A DNA stretch of 64,000 nt from Nitrospira sp. (GCA_011523385.1 WTGX01000025.1:124001-188000), one strand, 5' to 3'. Counted from the first letter of the stretch, positions 16,291 to 25,447 are shown. Program-made: numbers and translations. Notes: generated from the letters alone by a model not told the origin.

Positions 16291-17634
16291 CTATCCGGCT
16301 TCATCCCGTTTGTCCACGAGGCAAGCAAGATCCCGTAAGACAGAAGATATCTGAACGGGGATGGTGGCCCCTTGGCGACATTGGCGCATCTCCTCAGGCA
16401 ACGTGGCGAGTTCGGCCGTTGCACGTTCGCAGATTTGATTGAGCGAAGGGGACGTTCCACTTCGCTTGCCGGATTCCATGACCGGCCGGAGCAGCGGAGT
16501 CCCTGCTTGAGTATCCGTAGCCGTCGTCACCACGTCATGATCGATACGTCCCCGTTGATCGTAGTGGCGGTAGACTTGCTTGGCGCCCGGCCACGTTTCC
16601 TTGCCCTCTGATTTCTTTCTTGATGGTCTTCCGGAATATTCTTGCAGCTTATAGACGCAGTCCAGATAAGGAGCATCCGCCGAAGTCGTCAGCCTGGTCC
16701 CGACCGCAAACAGATCCACGGGTGCCCGTGCTGCGACGATCTGTTGAATGGTATTTTCATCCAGGTTGCCGCTTACCGTTATCTGCACGTCTCGCAACCC
16801 ACCGTCGTCCAAGATGCGTCGTACTTGGCGCGCCTGCTCAACCAGGTCTCCGCTATCGAGCCGCACCCCTTTGATCCGAATGCCCCGTTCACGCAGACGC
16901 GGGGCCAGCGTCACCACGGTTCGGGCCCCCTTTAAGGTGTCATAGGTATCGAGCAGGAGCACCACGTTGTCAGGTTGGACCTCGGCAAAATGCTCAAAGG
17001 CGTGGCGTTCGGCGTCGTGGGCCTGCACGAAACTGTGCCCCATCGTTCCGAATACCGGCACCTCAAAACCGGGGCCGGCCATGACCGTGGCCGAACCGGC
17101 AAATCCGGCCATGTAAGCGGCCCGCGCAGCGAGCAACCCGGCCTCGGCGCCGTGAGCGCGTCGCAAGCCGAAATCGATGACTGGTTTGCCCGCGGCGGCC
17201 AAAACGCAACGTGCGGCTTTTGATGCGATCAACGTCTGATAGTGCAGCAGGTTTACCAACCGGGTTTCGATGAACTGCGCTTGAGGCAGCGGCGCCGTGA
17301 CCCGGACGATCGGTTCGTTCGGGAAAAACACCGTGCCCTCGGACATGGCCTGAACATCTCCCGCAAACCGAAACCGTTCCAGATAGTCGACAAAGGACCG
17401 GCTAAACCGGCCGCTGTTCGCCACCCAATCCAACTCGGCAGGGGAAAAACTGACGTTCTCCAGAAATTCCAGAAGCTGCGCCAATCCCGCGGCCATAAAA
17501 AACCCCCGTTGCGGGGGCATCGTCCTCACGAAACATTCAAAAACCGCGGTATCTTCCATGCCCCGTTCGAGGTAGCCTTGAAGCATGGTAAGTTGATAGA
17601 AATCCGTCAGTAAAGCACTGGATCGAATATCCAT
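16291..17634 (-). CDS. pncB: Nicotinate phosphoribosyltransferase
   Basis: Converts nicotinate and PRPP to nicotinate mononucleotide for NAD salvage. 447 residues, beginning MDIRSSALLTDFYQLTMLQG. The histidine that is phosphorylated in the family is His200 in GTMGHSFVQAHD. DTYDT near 230 and IKGVRLDSGDL near 255 are typical. It converges with rlpA (42-base gap, no clear terminator). A repeat separates it from the 113-residue membrane protein upstream on the same strand. Confidence 0.95.
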   Translation of the reverse strand: MDIRSSALLTDFYQLTMLQGYLERGMEDTAVFECFVRTMPPQRGFFMAAGLAQLLEFLENVSFSPAELDWVANSGRFSRSFVDYLERFRFAGDVQAMSEGTVFFPNEPIVRVTAPLPQAQFIETRLVNLLHYQTLIASKAARCVLAAAGKPVIDFGLRRAHGAEAGLLAARAAYMAGFAGSATVMAGPGFEVPVFGTMGHSFVQAHDAERHAFEHFAEVQPDNVVLLLDTYDTLKGARTVVTLAPRLRERGIRIKGVRLDSGDLVEQARQVRRILDDGGLRDVQITVSGNLDENTIQQIVAARAPVDLFAVGTRLTTSADAPYLDCVYKLQEYSGRPSRKKSEGKETWPGAKQVYRHYDQRGRIDHDVVTTATDTQAGTPLLRPVMESGKRSGTSPSLNQICERATAELATLPEEMRQCRQGATIPVQISSVLRDLACLVDKRDEAG

Positions 17635-17667
17635 GCGAAACGGTCAGTCGAACAGGAGCCTGCCCTG

Positions 17668-17715
17668 CCTGTCCTGAGCGAAGTCGAAGGGCCTGTCCTG
17701 AGCGGAGTCGAAGGA
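17668..17715 (+). repeat. Two tandem 24-base repeats
   Basis: Two copies of CCTGTCCTGAGCG(A/G)AGTCG plus AAGG, at 17668-17691 and 17692-17715. The unit relates to the CTCAGGAC pieces inside family-A repeats. It lies between the 113-residue membrane protein gene and pncB. Confidence 0.75.
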
Positions 17716-18057
17716 TCAGAATTCATCCCGGGTCTCGAGCGCTTTGCAAGCCCCGAACACCGTCATCAGGATGATTCCCCGACGTGCGGCTGTTCGACTC
17801 CGATACCGTAACCTGGTGGGACGTTTCAGGCTCTCCCGGGCAACAACACGTAAGGGGACAGAATTCGGCAATTCAGCCGTCGCCTCTTTGGGCCGGACGC
17901 TCTCAAAAACCGCTGAAGGGAGGGACGTCTCCTGGACGCTCGATTCTTCCTGATACCGCGTATAGCGTTCGATCTGCTCCCGCAACCAACTCCCGGCGGA
18001 GGCAATGAACCAGACCAACAGCACGATTCCAAGAAAGACAAATGCCTCGACGGTCAT
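17716..18057 (-). CDS. Small single-pass membrane protein downstream of floA
   Basis: 113 residues. The N-terminal segment (residues 3-22, VEAFVFLGIVLLVWFIASAG) is a clear membrane span, followed by a charged cytoplasmic tail with a very basic patch (RLRYRSRTAARRG) near the end. I do not recognise a family. It begins 14 bases after the floA stop, so it is probably in the floA operon. In Bacillus floA is also followed by a small gene (yqfB), but no sequence likeness is claimed. The last codons run close to the tandem repeat at 17668-17715. Confidence 0.6.
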   Translation of the reverse strand: MTVEAFVFLGIVLLVWFIASAGSWLREQIERYTRYQEESSVQETSLPSAVFESVRPKEATAELPNSVPLRVVARESLKRPTRLRYRSRTAARRGIILMTVFGACKALETRDEF

Positions 18058-18071
18058 CCCATTGCCTCACG

Positions 18072-19043
18072 TCACGGCTTGGATTCAGGGCTCTCTTCGT
18101 CGCGCCCGATGGCCTCTCGCATGGCGGTATCGGCCTGCACGTTCTTCATTCGATAATAATCCATGAGTCCGATATTGCCCTTCCGAAACGCCTCGGCCAT
18201 GGCGCGTGGCACTTCGGCTTCGGCCTCGATCACCCGGGCCCGCATTTCCTGTTCCAAGGCCACGGCCATGGCCCGCCGCTCTTCGGCTTTGGCCTGCGCA
18301 ATCTGCTTATCGGCGTCAGCCTGATCGATCTGCAACTTCGCCCCGATATTTTCACCCACGTCCACGTCCGCGATGTCGATGGAGAGAATTTCAAACGCGG
18401 TCCCGGCATCCAACCCCTTTTGGAGAATATGTTTCGAGATTTCATCGGGATTTTCCAACACGTCCTTATGCCTGTCCGACGAACCGATGGTGCTCACCAT
18501 GCCTTCACCCACCCGGGCAATGACCGTCTCCTCCCCTGCCCCGCCGACAAGCCGGTCAATATTCGCTCGAACCGTCACGCGGGATACGGCAATCAGTTGA
18601 ATGCCGTCTTTCGCCACCGCGGTAATCCTCGGGGTTTCGATCACCTTCGGCAACACGGACATTTGCACGGCTTCCAATACGTCGCGACCGGCCAGATCGA
18701 TAGCCGCGGCGCGCTTGAAGGGCATGGGGATGTTCGCCTTGTCCGCGGAGATCATGGCATTCACCACTTTCACCACGTCGCCGCCGGCAAGGAAGTGGGC
18801 TTCGAGATCATTGATGGGAATTTCCAGGCCGGCCTTGACCGCGCTGATCCGCGCCGTGACCACGGTGCCGGGCGGCACCCGGCGAAATCGCATGCCGACC
18901 AGGGTCAGGAGCCCCACGTAAGCATTCGAGGCCCAAGCCGCAATCCACAATGGAATGGGGATCAAGTACAAAAACGCCGTCAGCAACACGCTGACGACCA
19001 ACAACAGAGCGAGGGTGCCGAAGACCTGCATTTCTGCGCCCAT
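18072..19043 (-). CDS. floA: Flotillin-like protein FloA
   Basis: 323 residues of the FloA/YqfA (UPF0365) family: an N-terminal membrane hairpin (about 8-50), then an SPFH-type domain ([38 protein letters not shown]) and an alanine- and glutamate-rich helix ([20 protein letters not shown]). FloA organises detergent-resistant membrane microdomains. AAGGAGG stands nine to ten bases before the start. No nfeD gene, the common partner, precedes it; the neighbour upstream is the sigma factor. Confidence 0.94.
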   Translation of the reverse strand: MGAEMQVFGTLALLLVVSVLLTAFLYLIPIPLWIAAWASNAYVGLLTLVGMRFRRVPPGTVVTARISAVKAGLEIPINDLEAHFLAGGDVVKVVNAMISADKANIPMPFKRAAAIDLAGRDVLEAVQMSVLPKVIETPRITAVAKDGIQLIAVSRVTVRANIDRLVGGAGEETVIARVGEGMVSTIGSSDRHKDVLENPDEISKHILQKGLDAGTAFEILSIDIADVDVGENIGAKLQIDQADADKQIAQAKAEERRAMAVALEQEMRARVIEAEAEVPRAMAEAFRKGNIGLMDYYRMKNVQADTAMREAIGRDEESPESKP

Positions 19044-19137
19044 GAGGAGACCCTCCTTTCGACCCGTATGAACAAGGGCAAGGAATACCGGAACTGTAAC
19101 ACAAATCAGGAGGGAATGGCTCGAAATTCAATCGGAA

Positions 19138-19172
19138 TTGTCGGATGACGCCTTCGGCTAATCCAACCTGCC
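19138..19172 (+). repeat. Family-B repeat upstream of floA
   Basis: TTGTCGGATGACGCCTTCGG then CTAATCCAACCTGCC, a degenerate form of the GTCGGGTTA...TAACCCGAC hairpin. It lies in the 170-base gap between the sigma factor stop and the floA start. Nothing else is recognised there. Confidence 0.5.
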
Positions 19173-19213
19173 GACTCGGAACGACAAATTGTGGCGGCGT
19201 TTCATGTCAACGG

Positions 19214-20710
19214 TCAATTCATTTCCGCGAGACCTTGCAGCATTTCCAGGCATTGCGGTTGGCGCAATTTCCTGAGAGCGGACGCTTCAATTTGGCGAAT
19301 GCGTTCCCGGGTCACGCCGAAATCTTCGCTGATTTCTTCCAGGGTATGACCTTTGGCAAATCCGATCCCAAATCGTTTTTTGATAATGTACTCCTCCTTC
19401 GGTGTCAACACGCCCAAGGCCTTCCCTACCTGGCGTCGCGTGTCATACCGTAGGGCAGCCGCATATGGAGGAGACACGGTCAGATCCTCAAGCAGATCGC
19501 CCAATCGGGTGTCTTCAGAATCACCCACGGGGGTTTCCAACGACACGGGCTCTTTAAAATATCCCCTCATTTCCCGGGTCTTCTCCTCTGATAAGTCCAG
19601 GTGTTCGGCCAACTCCCGAACGGTGGGCGGACGCCCGTAGCGTTGCACCAATCGTATCGAGGCCTTGTTCAATTTTTGCACGGATTCATGCATATGAACC
19701 GGAACCCGGATCGTACTGGCCTGATCGGCGATGGCGCGCATCATGCGTTGTCTGATCCACCACGTCGCATAGGTGCTGAACTTGTACCCGCGTTGATATT
19801 CGAATTTGTCAACGGCCTTCATCAGGCCGATATTCCCTTCTTGGACGAGATCCAAAAATTGAAGACCTCGCCCCATGTAATGCTTGGCCACACTTGCCAC
19901 CAATCGCAAATTGGCTTGAATCAGCCTGGTCTTTCCGTCTTCGATGGTTCGCTCGGCCCGTTCGATTCTTTCGACGTGTTCCAGGAACATGGAAATGGGC
20001 ATGAACAGGACATTGCGCTCGATATGCTTCACACGATCCCGGATTGCATCAATCGCATCCCGTGACCCCGAACGAAGATCGTTCCCCAGGGTTTTGATCT
20101 CGGATAGGAGTTGTCCCTGATATTCATCGGTCAAATGTAACGCCCGGACCCGGTCGACAATGCGTTGTTGCACAGAGTTCACGGGTTTCAGGACGCGAGA
20201 AGCACCTGCCGGTTCAGCACATTGTTCCCGGTAATACGTTCGCAGAGATTTTGAAGCTCGCCGGATGGCCGACAATCCTCTCAAAGTCTGATTCCGTACG
20301 TTCTCCTGTTCTTGCTCCGCAGCTTCAACGTCCTGCTCGCCAACGCCACGCTCAAGGCTCAGCACCGCAGACACGGAAATTTCGCGTCGCTGCAAAGCAA
20401 CACGGAGTGACTCCAAGCGATCGAACACCAAGGGGAGTCCGTAAACGGCTTGTCGCAATTCAGCCTTTCCTGCTTCGATTTGTTTGGCAAGCACCACTTC
20501 CTCTTCCCGCGTCAATAAGGGCACCTTGCCCATCTCCTTCAAAAACACCTGGATCGGGCCATGCGTCCCTTCTTCCTTCTCCGGAACACTCTTATTCACC
20601 GGCCGTGAAGAAACTTGCCGAACACCATCCGGGAATGCTGGCACACCCAAGGACGAGGTTACTTGAGCATTGTCCGGTTCTGTGACATCGGATAACGGAA
20701 CTTGACGCAT
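19214..20710 (-). CDS. RpoD-family sigma-70 factor (group 1 or 2)
   Basis: 498 residues. Region 1.2 lies at about 30-60 ([20 protein letters not shown]). A long non-conserved insert spans 65-235. Region 2 (about 245-325) carries [20 protein letters not shown]. Region 3 covers 330-405, and region 4 has [20 protein letters not shown] at its helix-turn-helix. Region 1.1 is essentially absent. The region 3 entry reads [17 protein letters not shown], not the usual MIETINKL. It could be the housekeeping factor or a paralogue; the missing dnaG neighbour and the altered region leave this open. Confidence 0.9.
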   Translation of the reverse strand: MRQVPLSDVTEPDNAQVTSSLGVPAFPDGVRQVSSRPVNKSVPEKEEGTHGPIQVFLKEMGKVPLLTREEEVVLAKQIEAGKAELRQAVYGLPLVFDRLESLRVALQRREISVSAVLSLERGVGEQDVEAAEQEQENVRNQTLRGLSAIRRASKSLRTYYREQCAEPAGASRVLKPVNSVQQRIVDRVRALHLTDEYQGQLLSEIKTLGNDLRSGSRDAIDAIRDRVKHIERNVLFMPISMFLEHVERIERAERTIEDGKTRLIQANLRLVASVAKHYMGRGLQFLDLVQEGNIGLMKAVDKFEYQRGYKFSTYATWWIRQRMMRAIADQASTIRVPVHMHESVQKLNKASIRLVQRYGRPPTVRELAEHLDLSEEKTREMRGYFKEPVSLETPVGDSEDTRLGDLLEDLTVSPPYAAALRYDTRRQVGKALGVLTPKEEYIIKKRFGIGFAKGHTLEEISEDFGVTRERIRQIEASALRKLRQPQCLEMLQGLAEMN

Positions 20711-20753
20711 ACGACAATCTCTACGAGTTTACAATGATCGATTCCCCGGACGA

Positions 20754-20930
20754 TTATGCAGCTTGTGAAGCAGGTTTCCTGGAGCCCAGTCCAGCCGATT
20801 GTTTTGCCGCTTTCGGATAGACCGTTTCCCCGCAATTCAAACACCGTAAGGTCTCAATACGAAGAAACGGGCCATCCGGATCATAAAAATGATCCCGAAT
20901 CATAAATCCCTCACATCGTGGACATTTCAT
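20754..20930 (-). CDS. 58-residue zinc-ribbon protein
   Basis: A short gene starting MKCPRCEGFMIRDHFYD, with CxxC at residues 3-6 and a second CxxC (CLNCGE) near residue 33, the pattern of a one-finger zinc ribbon. AAGGAGGG seven bases before the ATG is one of the strongest ribosome-binding sites in the window, which argues that the gene is real. It lies 43 bases upstream of the sigma factor on the same strand and is probably cotranscribed. A protein partner, RNA or DNA target cannot be named from sequence. Confidence 0.8.
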   Translation of the reverse strand: MKCPRCEGFMIRDHFYDPDGPFLRIETLRCLNCGETVYPKAAKQSAGLGSRKPASQAA

Positions 20931-21261
20931 CTGGCATCCCTCCTTGGTCTCGACTGCTCCCGAATATCAAGGAACGGTCTCTCATGGATTGTTCCGCAAC
21001 GTACCGTGCGTGTTTATGTTTTCATTCATAACCCGTTTTTGCAGCAAATCAAGGGCTCGGCCCCAGAAAGAATCAAAACCCTTCTGGTTTCCCCTTTTCC
21101 ATAACTAACGTAATTATTTGATTATAAAAGGAAACCATATAGAGATTGCAGGTCGGGCAGATCGGATTAGCGAAGCGTAATCCGACAAGAAATCCCCGAA
21201 GTGAACATTGACAAGCCCCCCCTAGCCGGGCCCGGAACCGGTTTGCTAGTATGCGTGTCCC
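20931..21261. other. Intergenic region between the zinc-ribbon gene and ychF
   Basis: 331 bases without a gene. It holds a family-B hairpin at 21162-21185 (TCGGATTA / TAATCCGA arms) and an isolated TTGACA at 21208-21213 that lacks a -10 at normal spacing. An extended -10-like TGCTAGTAT at 21244-21252 lies only nine bases before the ychF ATG. No convincing promoter for the minus-strand zinc-ribbon gene was found. Confidence 0.5.
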
Positions 21262-22332
21262 ATGGAAATCGGCATTGTCGGACTTCCCAACGTTGGCAAA
21301 TCGACGATCTTCAACGCGCTGACGTCGGGAGATGCGACCGCGTCGAACTTTCCGTTTACCACCATCGAAGCGAACCTCGGCGTCGTCCCCGTTCCCGACT
21401 CCCGGCTGGACCGCCTCACGGAACTGTTCAAACCGCAAAAGACGACTCCCGCCTTCTGCCGGTTCGTTGACATCGCCGGCCTGGGCAAAGGCGCTGCGCA
21501 AGGCGAAGGGCTCGGCAACAAATTCCTGGCCCACATCCGGGAAGTCGACGCGATCCTGCACATGGTTCGTCTCTTTCAGAATGCCAATGTCGAACACACA
21601 TTGGGCGACGTTGACGCGCAGCGGGACATCGACGTCATCGAAACCGAATTGATGCTGGCAGATCTCGAAAGCGTCACGAAACAATTCGACAAAATCTCGG
21701 GCAAGGCCAGAACCGGAGATACGGCGGCGAAAGACACGTTGGAATTACTCCATATCCTGAAGCGTGGACTCGAAGAAGGCAAACCCGCGCGGACACTCGG
21801 ACTTGCTCCCGAGAGTCTCAAACCGTTCTTCCTGCTGACCGCCAAACCCGTCCTGTACGTCGGGAATACTGACGAGCACACGGACCCGGCCGTGATGGAA
21901 GCGTTTCAAGCTTGTATCCAAAAACTTGACGCGGAATCGGTCGTACTCTGCGGCAAACTGGAAAGCGAATTGGCCGAGCTGTCAGGCGAGGACCGCAACC
22001 TGTTCATGGCTGACCTGGGCATGCAACACAGCGGCCTGGAACGGGTCATCGTGGCTGCGTACAACACGCTGGGACTCTGCTCGTATTTTACCGGAGGCCC
22101 CAAGGAAGTCCGGGCGTGGACGATCCCCATGGGAGCCAAAGCACCTCAAGCCGCCGGCGTCATCCACTCGGACTTCGAGAAAGGATTTATCAAAGCCGAC
22201 GTGTACGGCTTCACGAACCTGGATCGCTACGGGTCAGAGCAAACGCTGCGGGAAAAAGGCCTCATCCGGTTAGAAGGCAAGGACTACGTGGTCAAAGACG
22301 GCGACGTGTGTCACTTCAAGTTCAACGTGTAG
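21262..22332 (+). CDS. ychF: YchF/OLA1-family P-loop NTPase
   Basis: A universal translation-associated GTPase/ATPase that binds ribosomes. 356 residues. The P-loop GLPNVGKST is at 7-15. The region DIAGLGKGAAQGEGLGNKFL follows, there is a coiled insertion near 120-200, and a TGS domain fills the C-terminus (about 275-356, ending KDYVVKDGDVCHFKFNV). Relatives hydrolyse ATP preferentially. It stands alone, divergent from the zinc-ribbon/sigma pair and convergent with the Sel1 gene. Confidence 0.97.
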   Translation: MEIGIVGLPNVGKSTIFNALTSGDATASNFPFTTIEANLGVVPVPDSRLDRLTELFKPQKTTPAFCRFVDIAGLGKGAAQGEGLGNKFLAHIREVDAILHMVRLFQNANVEHTLGDVDAQRDIDVIETELMLADLESVTKQFDKISGKARTGDTAAKDTLELLHILKRGLEEGKPARTLGLAPESLKPFFLLTAKPVLYVGNTDEHTDPAVMEAFQACIQKLDAESVVLCGKLESELAELSGEDRNLFMADLGMQHSGLERVIVAAYNTLGLCSYFTGGPKEVRAWTIPMGAKAPQAAGVIHSDFEKGFIKADVYGFTNLDRYGSEQTLREKGLIRLEGKDYVVKDGDVCHFKFNV

Positions 22333-22415
22333 GGCTTCTTTCCGTATTACCGGTTTTGCATTTCCCTTCACTGACCTGCCTGGCCCCTTTCTTCCGAACC
22401 AGCCCTACTTTCTCT

Positions 22416-23015
22416 CTATAACACCGTCTCCGGACCCTTCGGTCTCCACGCCCTGGCCAAGGCTTCGGCTTCCGCGATCTGCGCGGGCGTCATCTCCTGT
22501 TCCAGCATGGCCAAGGCTTCCAGCGCCGGGTCCATTCCCTGTTCCGCCGCAAGGAAGGCCCATTGATACGCCTGGATGTAATCCTGCTTAACACCCTCAC
22601 CCTTATAGAACATCAGGCCGACGTGATTCTGCCCTGCCGCGTTCCCCTGCTCCGCCGCCCGCAAGAACCACCGAAAGGCCTTGGTGTAATCTTTGGGAAC
22701 TCCCAGGCCATAACGGTAGAGTAAGCCCAGGTTATTTTGCGCGCTCGCATGGCCTTGGTCAGCCGCCAGCCGATACCAATAGCGAGCCTGCTCGAAATCC
22801 TGCGCAACGCCCTGTCCCCATCGATACATGTATCCCACCATGTTTTGGGCCTCGGCATTTCCCCGGGAAGCCAGCGGAGCCCATTCCCTCATCGCGGTTT
22901 CGTAATCCTGTTCGAGATAGGCGTTTTCACCCAGACCGAAATCCGCCCAGGCCGGGCAGCTACCGGCCAGCACCCACCCGATGGCGAAAGCCATGATTCG
23001 GAACATGTTCTTCAT
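22416..23015 (-). CDS. Exported Sel1-repeat protein
   Basis: 199 residues with a signal peptide (cleavage likely after Ala24 in CPAWADFG). Four Sel1/TPR-like repeats follow between residues 30 and 170, each with the A-G-...A...L-G-x-Y/M-Y-x-x-G-x-G-V-x-x-D-Y/F pattern (for example NNLGLLYRYGLGVPKDYTKA). The protein is periplasmic and probably a binding scaffold; the partner is unknown. AAGGAGCT precedes the start. An in-frame four-codon ORF (MVNE-stop) with GGAGG ahead of it lies about 60 bases upstream. Confidence 0.88.
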   Translation of the reverse strand: MKNMFRIMAFAIGWVLAGSCPAWADFGLGENAYLEQDYETAMREWAPLASRGNAEAQNMVGYMYRWGQGVAQDFEQARYWYRLAADQGHASAQNNLGLLYRYGLGVPKDYTKAFRWFLRAAEQGNAAGQNHVGLMFYKGEGVKQDYIQAYQWAFLAAEQGMDPALEALAMLEQEMTPAQIAEAEALARAWRPKGPETVL

Positions 23016-23406
23016 CGTGTTCAGCTCCTTGCGGTTCTCATTCCTGTACGTGATCAGTCATTCGTTGACCATTTTCACTGCCTCCTTCCGTCACTCCCGA
23101 CGCCTGTCCCCGACCCCCGATTACAAACGTCGAGGGCAGGCTGTTTTTAATCGGGGATCTAATCGGGAATCCAGTGTCTTTCTCTTTACTGACGAAGAAA
23201 AACCCCTGGATCCCCGATCGGGGTCGGGGATGACAGATAAAACAAAGTCGCGTAGGCCGGGTTAGCCGCAGGCGTAACCCGACACCCCACCTTGTTCCTC
23301 TCGGCTTACCCGTTTCGTTAGTATACTCCAAATCTGTGACCGCTTGCTTTTACTCTTTACTCATCGTGCCGGGAATGGCATAAAGAAGAACCTTGGAGGC
23401 CGGCAT
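23016..23406. other. 391-base repeat-rich intergenic region
   Basis: No gene is seen between the Sel1 protein and the 104-residue protein. The stretch holds CAATCGGGAATCCAGTG-type pieces near 23150-23175 and a family-C hairpin at 23206-23235 (CCTGGATCCCCGATCGGGG plus TCGGGGATGACAG, with CCCCGATCGGGG a perfect palindrome). A family-B hairpin follows at 23259-23280 (GGGTTA / TAACCC arms). A similar family-C element is at 33067-33096. Confidence 0.65.
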
Positions 23407-23721
23407 ATGTCCATACGTATCCACGCCGAAGCCCTGTACGATTCGCTGAGAGCCGTATTGGGCAACCATGATCCTGACCAGGTACGGACCAGGCTGGAGA
23501 AGGAACTTCGTCATATGATACCCAACTGGAGCGACAGGATTCCGGACTGTCCGGGATGGTATTGGTTCAAACCGCAAGGCGTCGCCGAACCTCAACTCCT
23601 CCTTGTGGATCATGGCCGTATCGACACCAAACTCATGGCTGATTTGGGCCTCCCGAATAATCTGGTCGACGTTCAACGCGTGAAAGGACTTTGGGCCGGA
23701 CCCCTGCTGCCTCCCACGTAA
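23407..23721 (+). CDS. Conserved-looking 104-residue protein, unknown function
   Basis: Start chosen at the ATG at 23407 because GGAGG stands seven bases before it; a longer frame from 23344 has no such site. The protein is soluble, with no signal peptide. Notable is an IPDCPGWYWFKPQG stretch followed by LLVDHGRIDTKL. I do not recognise a family. It is separated by one base from the DUF2891 gene, so the two should be cotranscribed and may act together. Confidence 0.7.
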   Translation: MSIRIHAEALYDSLRAVLGNHDPDQVRTRLEKELRHMIPNWSDRIPDCPGWYWFKPQGVAEPQLLLVDHGRIDTKLMADLGLPNNLVDVQRVKGLWAGPLLPPT

Positions 23722-23722
23722 G

Positions 23723-24688
23723 ATGACGTCCGGCCACGAAGACCTATCACCCGCTTCCTGGGAATCGTTCCGTGCATCACGACTCGACTACCTGTCCGCC
23801 CTGGCCGTGCCCATAGCCGAAGGTATCACGCGCCGGGATACAACCCATCCCGCATTTTGCGGTTGTATCGACTGGCATTCCTGTGTCCACGGACACTATG
23901 CCTTATGTACCCTGTCCCGATTAACCGGAGAGTCAGGGTGGAATGATCTGGCGGATTCTTTGCTCATCCCTGAAAAACTGGAGCAGGAACTGGTCTGCAT
24001 ACGAAACGGTGGACTGAACGAGGAACTTCCCTATGGATACGCGTGGTTTCTGAAACTTGCACAAGATCGCCAGCGCTTTTTTCAGAAAGACGACTTGCAA
24101 CCGATCGCCGGCGAACTGGCGCAGCGGCTCGCACAATGGCTCTTCTCCCTATCCCGCGATGACATCGTGACATATGCCCGAAACCGCGCCTATGGCAACG
24201 TTTCCTGGGCCGTGTTGAATCTATGGGAGTGGGCCCAATGGAACCAAGATCCAGAGTTGATTGACGCCCTATCCGTGTTTACACGAGAGCAATTACTGCC
24301 CCTCGATCAGGCTCTTCCCCCTTCCTGGGACCACCTGACAGATGAATTCTTCCCGGCTGCCCTGCAACGGACAAGAGCGATTCTCGCCATCCTGCCTCGC
24401 AACGAGTCGAACGCCTGGTTGAGCACGTACCTTGCAGAAGACTTGGAGTTGGAACCCGTCCGCCATCCGGCTTCTCCGCATTCAGCCGGACTCAATTTCA
24501 GTCGGTGCTGGGGGCTGTGGGAGCTTTTTCAGCACACAAGAAATCCCGTCTATCGCGACCAATACATACGGCACTTTGCCACGCACGTGAACCATCCAGA
24601 ATATTGGCGCGACAATTACAAAGCATACGGTCATTGGGTCGCCCAGTTTGGGGTCTATGCCCTCGCGCTCAGCATTGATAATCCTTAA
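23723..24688 (+). CDS. DUF2891-family protein
   Basis: 321 residues. The family hallmark HPAFCGCIDWHSCVHGHYAL is at about residues 42-61, and the rest is helical with scattered W, H and R motifs (SAGLNFSRCWGLWELF near 265, NYKAYGHWVAQFGVYAL near the end). This looks like an (alpha/alpha) toroid of glycosidase or epimerase type. That fold is inferred, and no activity is known to me for the family. It follows the 104-residue gene by one base. Confidence 0.85.
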   Translation: MTSGHEDLSPASWESFRASRLDYLSALAVPIAEGITRRDTTHPAFCGCIDWHSCVHGHYALCTLSRLTGESGWNDLADSLLIPEKLEQELVCIRNGGLNEELPYGYAWFLKLAQDRQRFFQKDDLQPIAGELAQRLAQWLFSLSRDDIVTYARNRAYGNVSWAVLNLWEWAQWNQDPELIDALSVFTREQLLPLDQALPPSWDHLTDEFFPAALQRTRAILAILPRNESNAWLSTYLAEDLELEPVRHPASPHSAGLNFSRCWGLWELFQHTRNPVYRDQYIRHFATHVNHPEYWRDNYKAYGHWVAQFGVYALALSIDNP

Positions 24689-24722
24689 ACACCGCGCAGT
24701 CGTTCTTCTCGACGCGTCCCGG

Positions 24723-24752
24723 TTGACAATGGGTTTTGCCGGTAGGTAGAAA
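24723..24752 (+). promoter_or_regulatory. Probable promoter for the 189-residue composite protein
   Basis: TTGACA at 24723-24728 and TAGAAA at 24747-24752, spacer 18 bases. Two SD-like sites follow: AAAGGAG near 24765, too far from a start, and GGAG near 24782, correctly placed for the ATG at 24795. Confidence 0.5.
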
Positions 24753-24794
24753 TTCAGCTTTGCTAAAGGAGACGTTTTTTACGGAGTTCTGCTG

Positions 24795-25364
24795 ATGCCA
24801 ATCAACGCGCTACGAAAACCGGGGGCGAAAATGAGCCTCAAGGAAGCACTCGAACGAGCCGAAAAGCTCAAACGCATGGCCGCGAGCAGCAACCCCAACG
24901 AAGCGGCCGTGGCCGCGGCACGACTCAAAGCCTTTGACGTCGATGCCGCGCGCTCGCCTCAATCGAAAGATGCCAAATTCGAACCGGCAACGGTCATGGA
25001 AACCGGTGAGCACGGACCTTCCAATCAAAAAGTCGAAGTGCTCGATGAGTTACCCGTCATTCCCTACAAGGAATTGGGAGAATTGGAAGTGGAACAGGCA
25101 CCCGACACGTCGTCGGTGAATTGGGACGTGCTCCATGCCGAATTACTGGAACGGGCCCAGCAGATCGGCGCTCATGCCGTTATCGACATTCAAATCAAGG
25201 GCACGATTCAGCAAAAAATCCTGGCCGGGATGGCGCTCAAATACCTGTCGCCGCAGGAAATCCTGGACATTCAAGCGGCCAACAAATTGGACGAAGACGA
25301 AAAAGCCTACAAGGAAGCCCAAAAGGAACGACGCGATGAAGACTGGGCTCCACCCGTCGGGTAA
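24795..25364 (+). CDS. Unknown 189-residue protein, DUF2786-like helix plus YbjQ-like domain
   Basis: The N-terminal helix pair (about 13-47, [20 protein letters not shown] then [11 protein letters not shown]) resembles the start of DUF2786. After a charged linker, residues 85-150 ([14 protein letters not shown], then [20 protein letters not shown]) resemble the GA-A-VI strand of YbjQ/heavy-metal-binding-like domains. The C-terminus is highly charged ([18 protein letters not shown]). Both domain likenesses are by eye and weak. It is soluble and lies 83 bases upstream of the fumarase on the same strand. Confidence 0.6.
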   Translation: MPINALRKPGAKMSLKEALERAEKLKRMAASSNPNEAAVAAARLKAFDVDAARSPQSKDAKFEPATVMETGEHGPSNQKVEVLDELPVIPYKELGELEVEQAPDTSSVNWDVLHAELLERAQQIGAHAVIDIQIKGTIQQKILAGMALKYLSPQEILDIQAANKLDEDEKAYKEAQKERRDEDWAPPVG

Positions 25365-25447
25365 GCGTCGAGCCGCCGGAATGCCCGTCCTCAGGTGCAT
25401 TCCTCCAGTCAAGTGTGGCAAGATTCATTTTGGAGGAACGGCGCCGG

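Noticed and set aside
17668-17715. Possible CRISPR-like tandem units
   Set aside because: Only two 24-base units directly abutting, with no spacers and no cas genes anywhere in the window.
18042-19148. A 368-codon open frame on the plus strand
   Set aside because: Antisense to floA; very rich in His and Gly, a shadow of the SPFH gene's codon pattern.
21208-21236. TTGACA before ychF as a promoter
   Set aside because: No -10 sequence at 15-19 bases; the region downstream is a GC-rich run.
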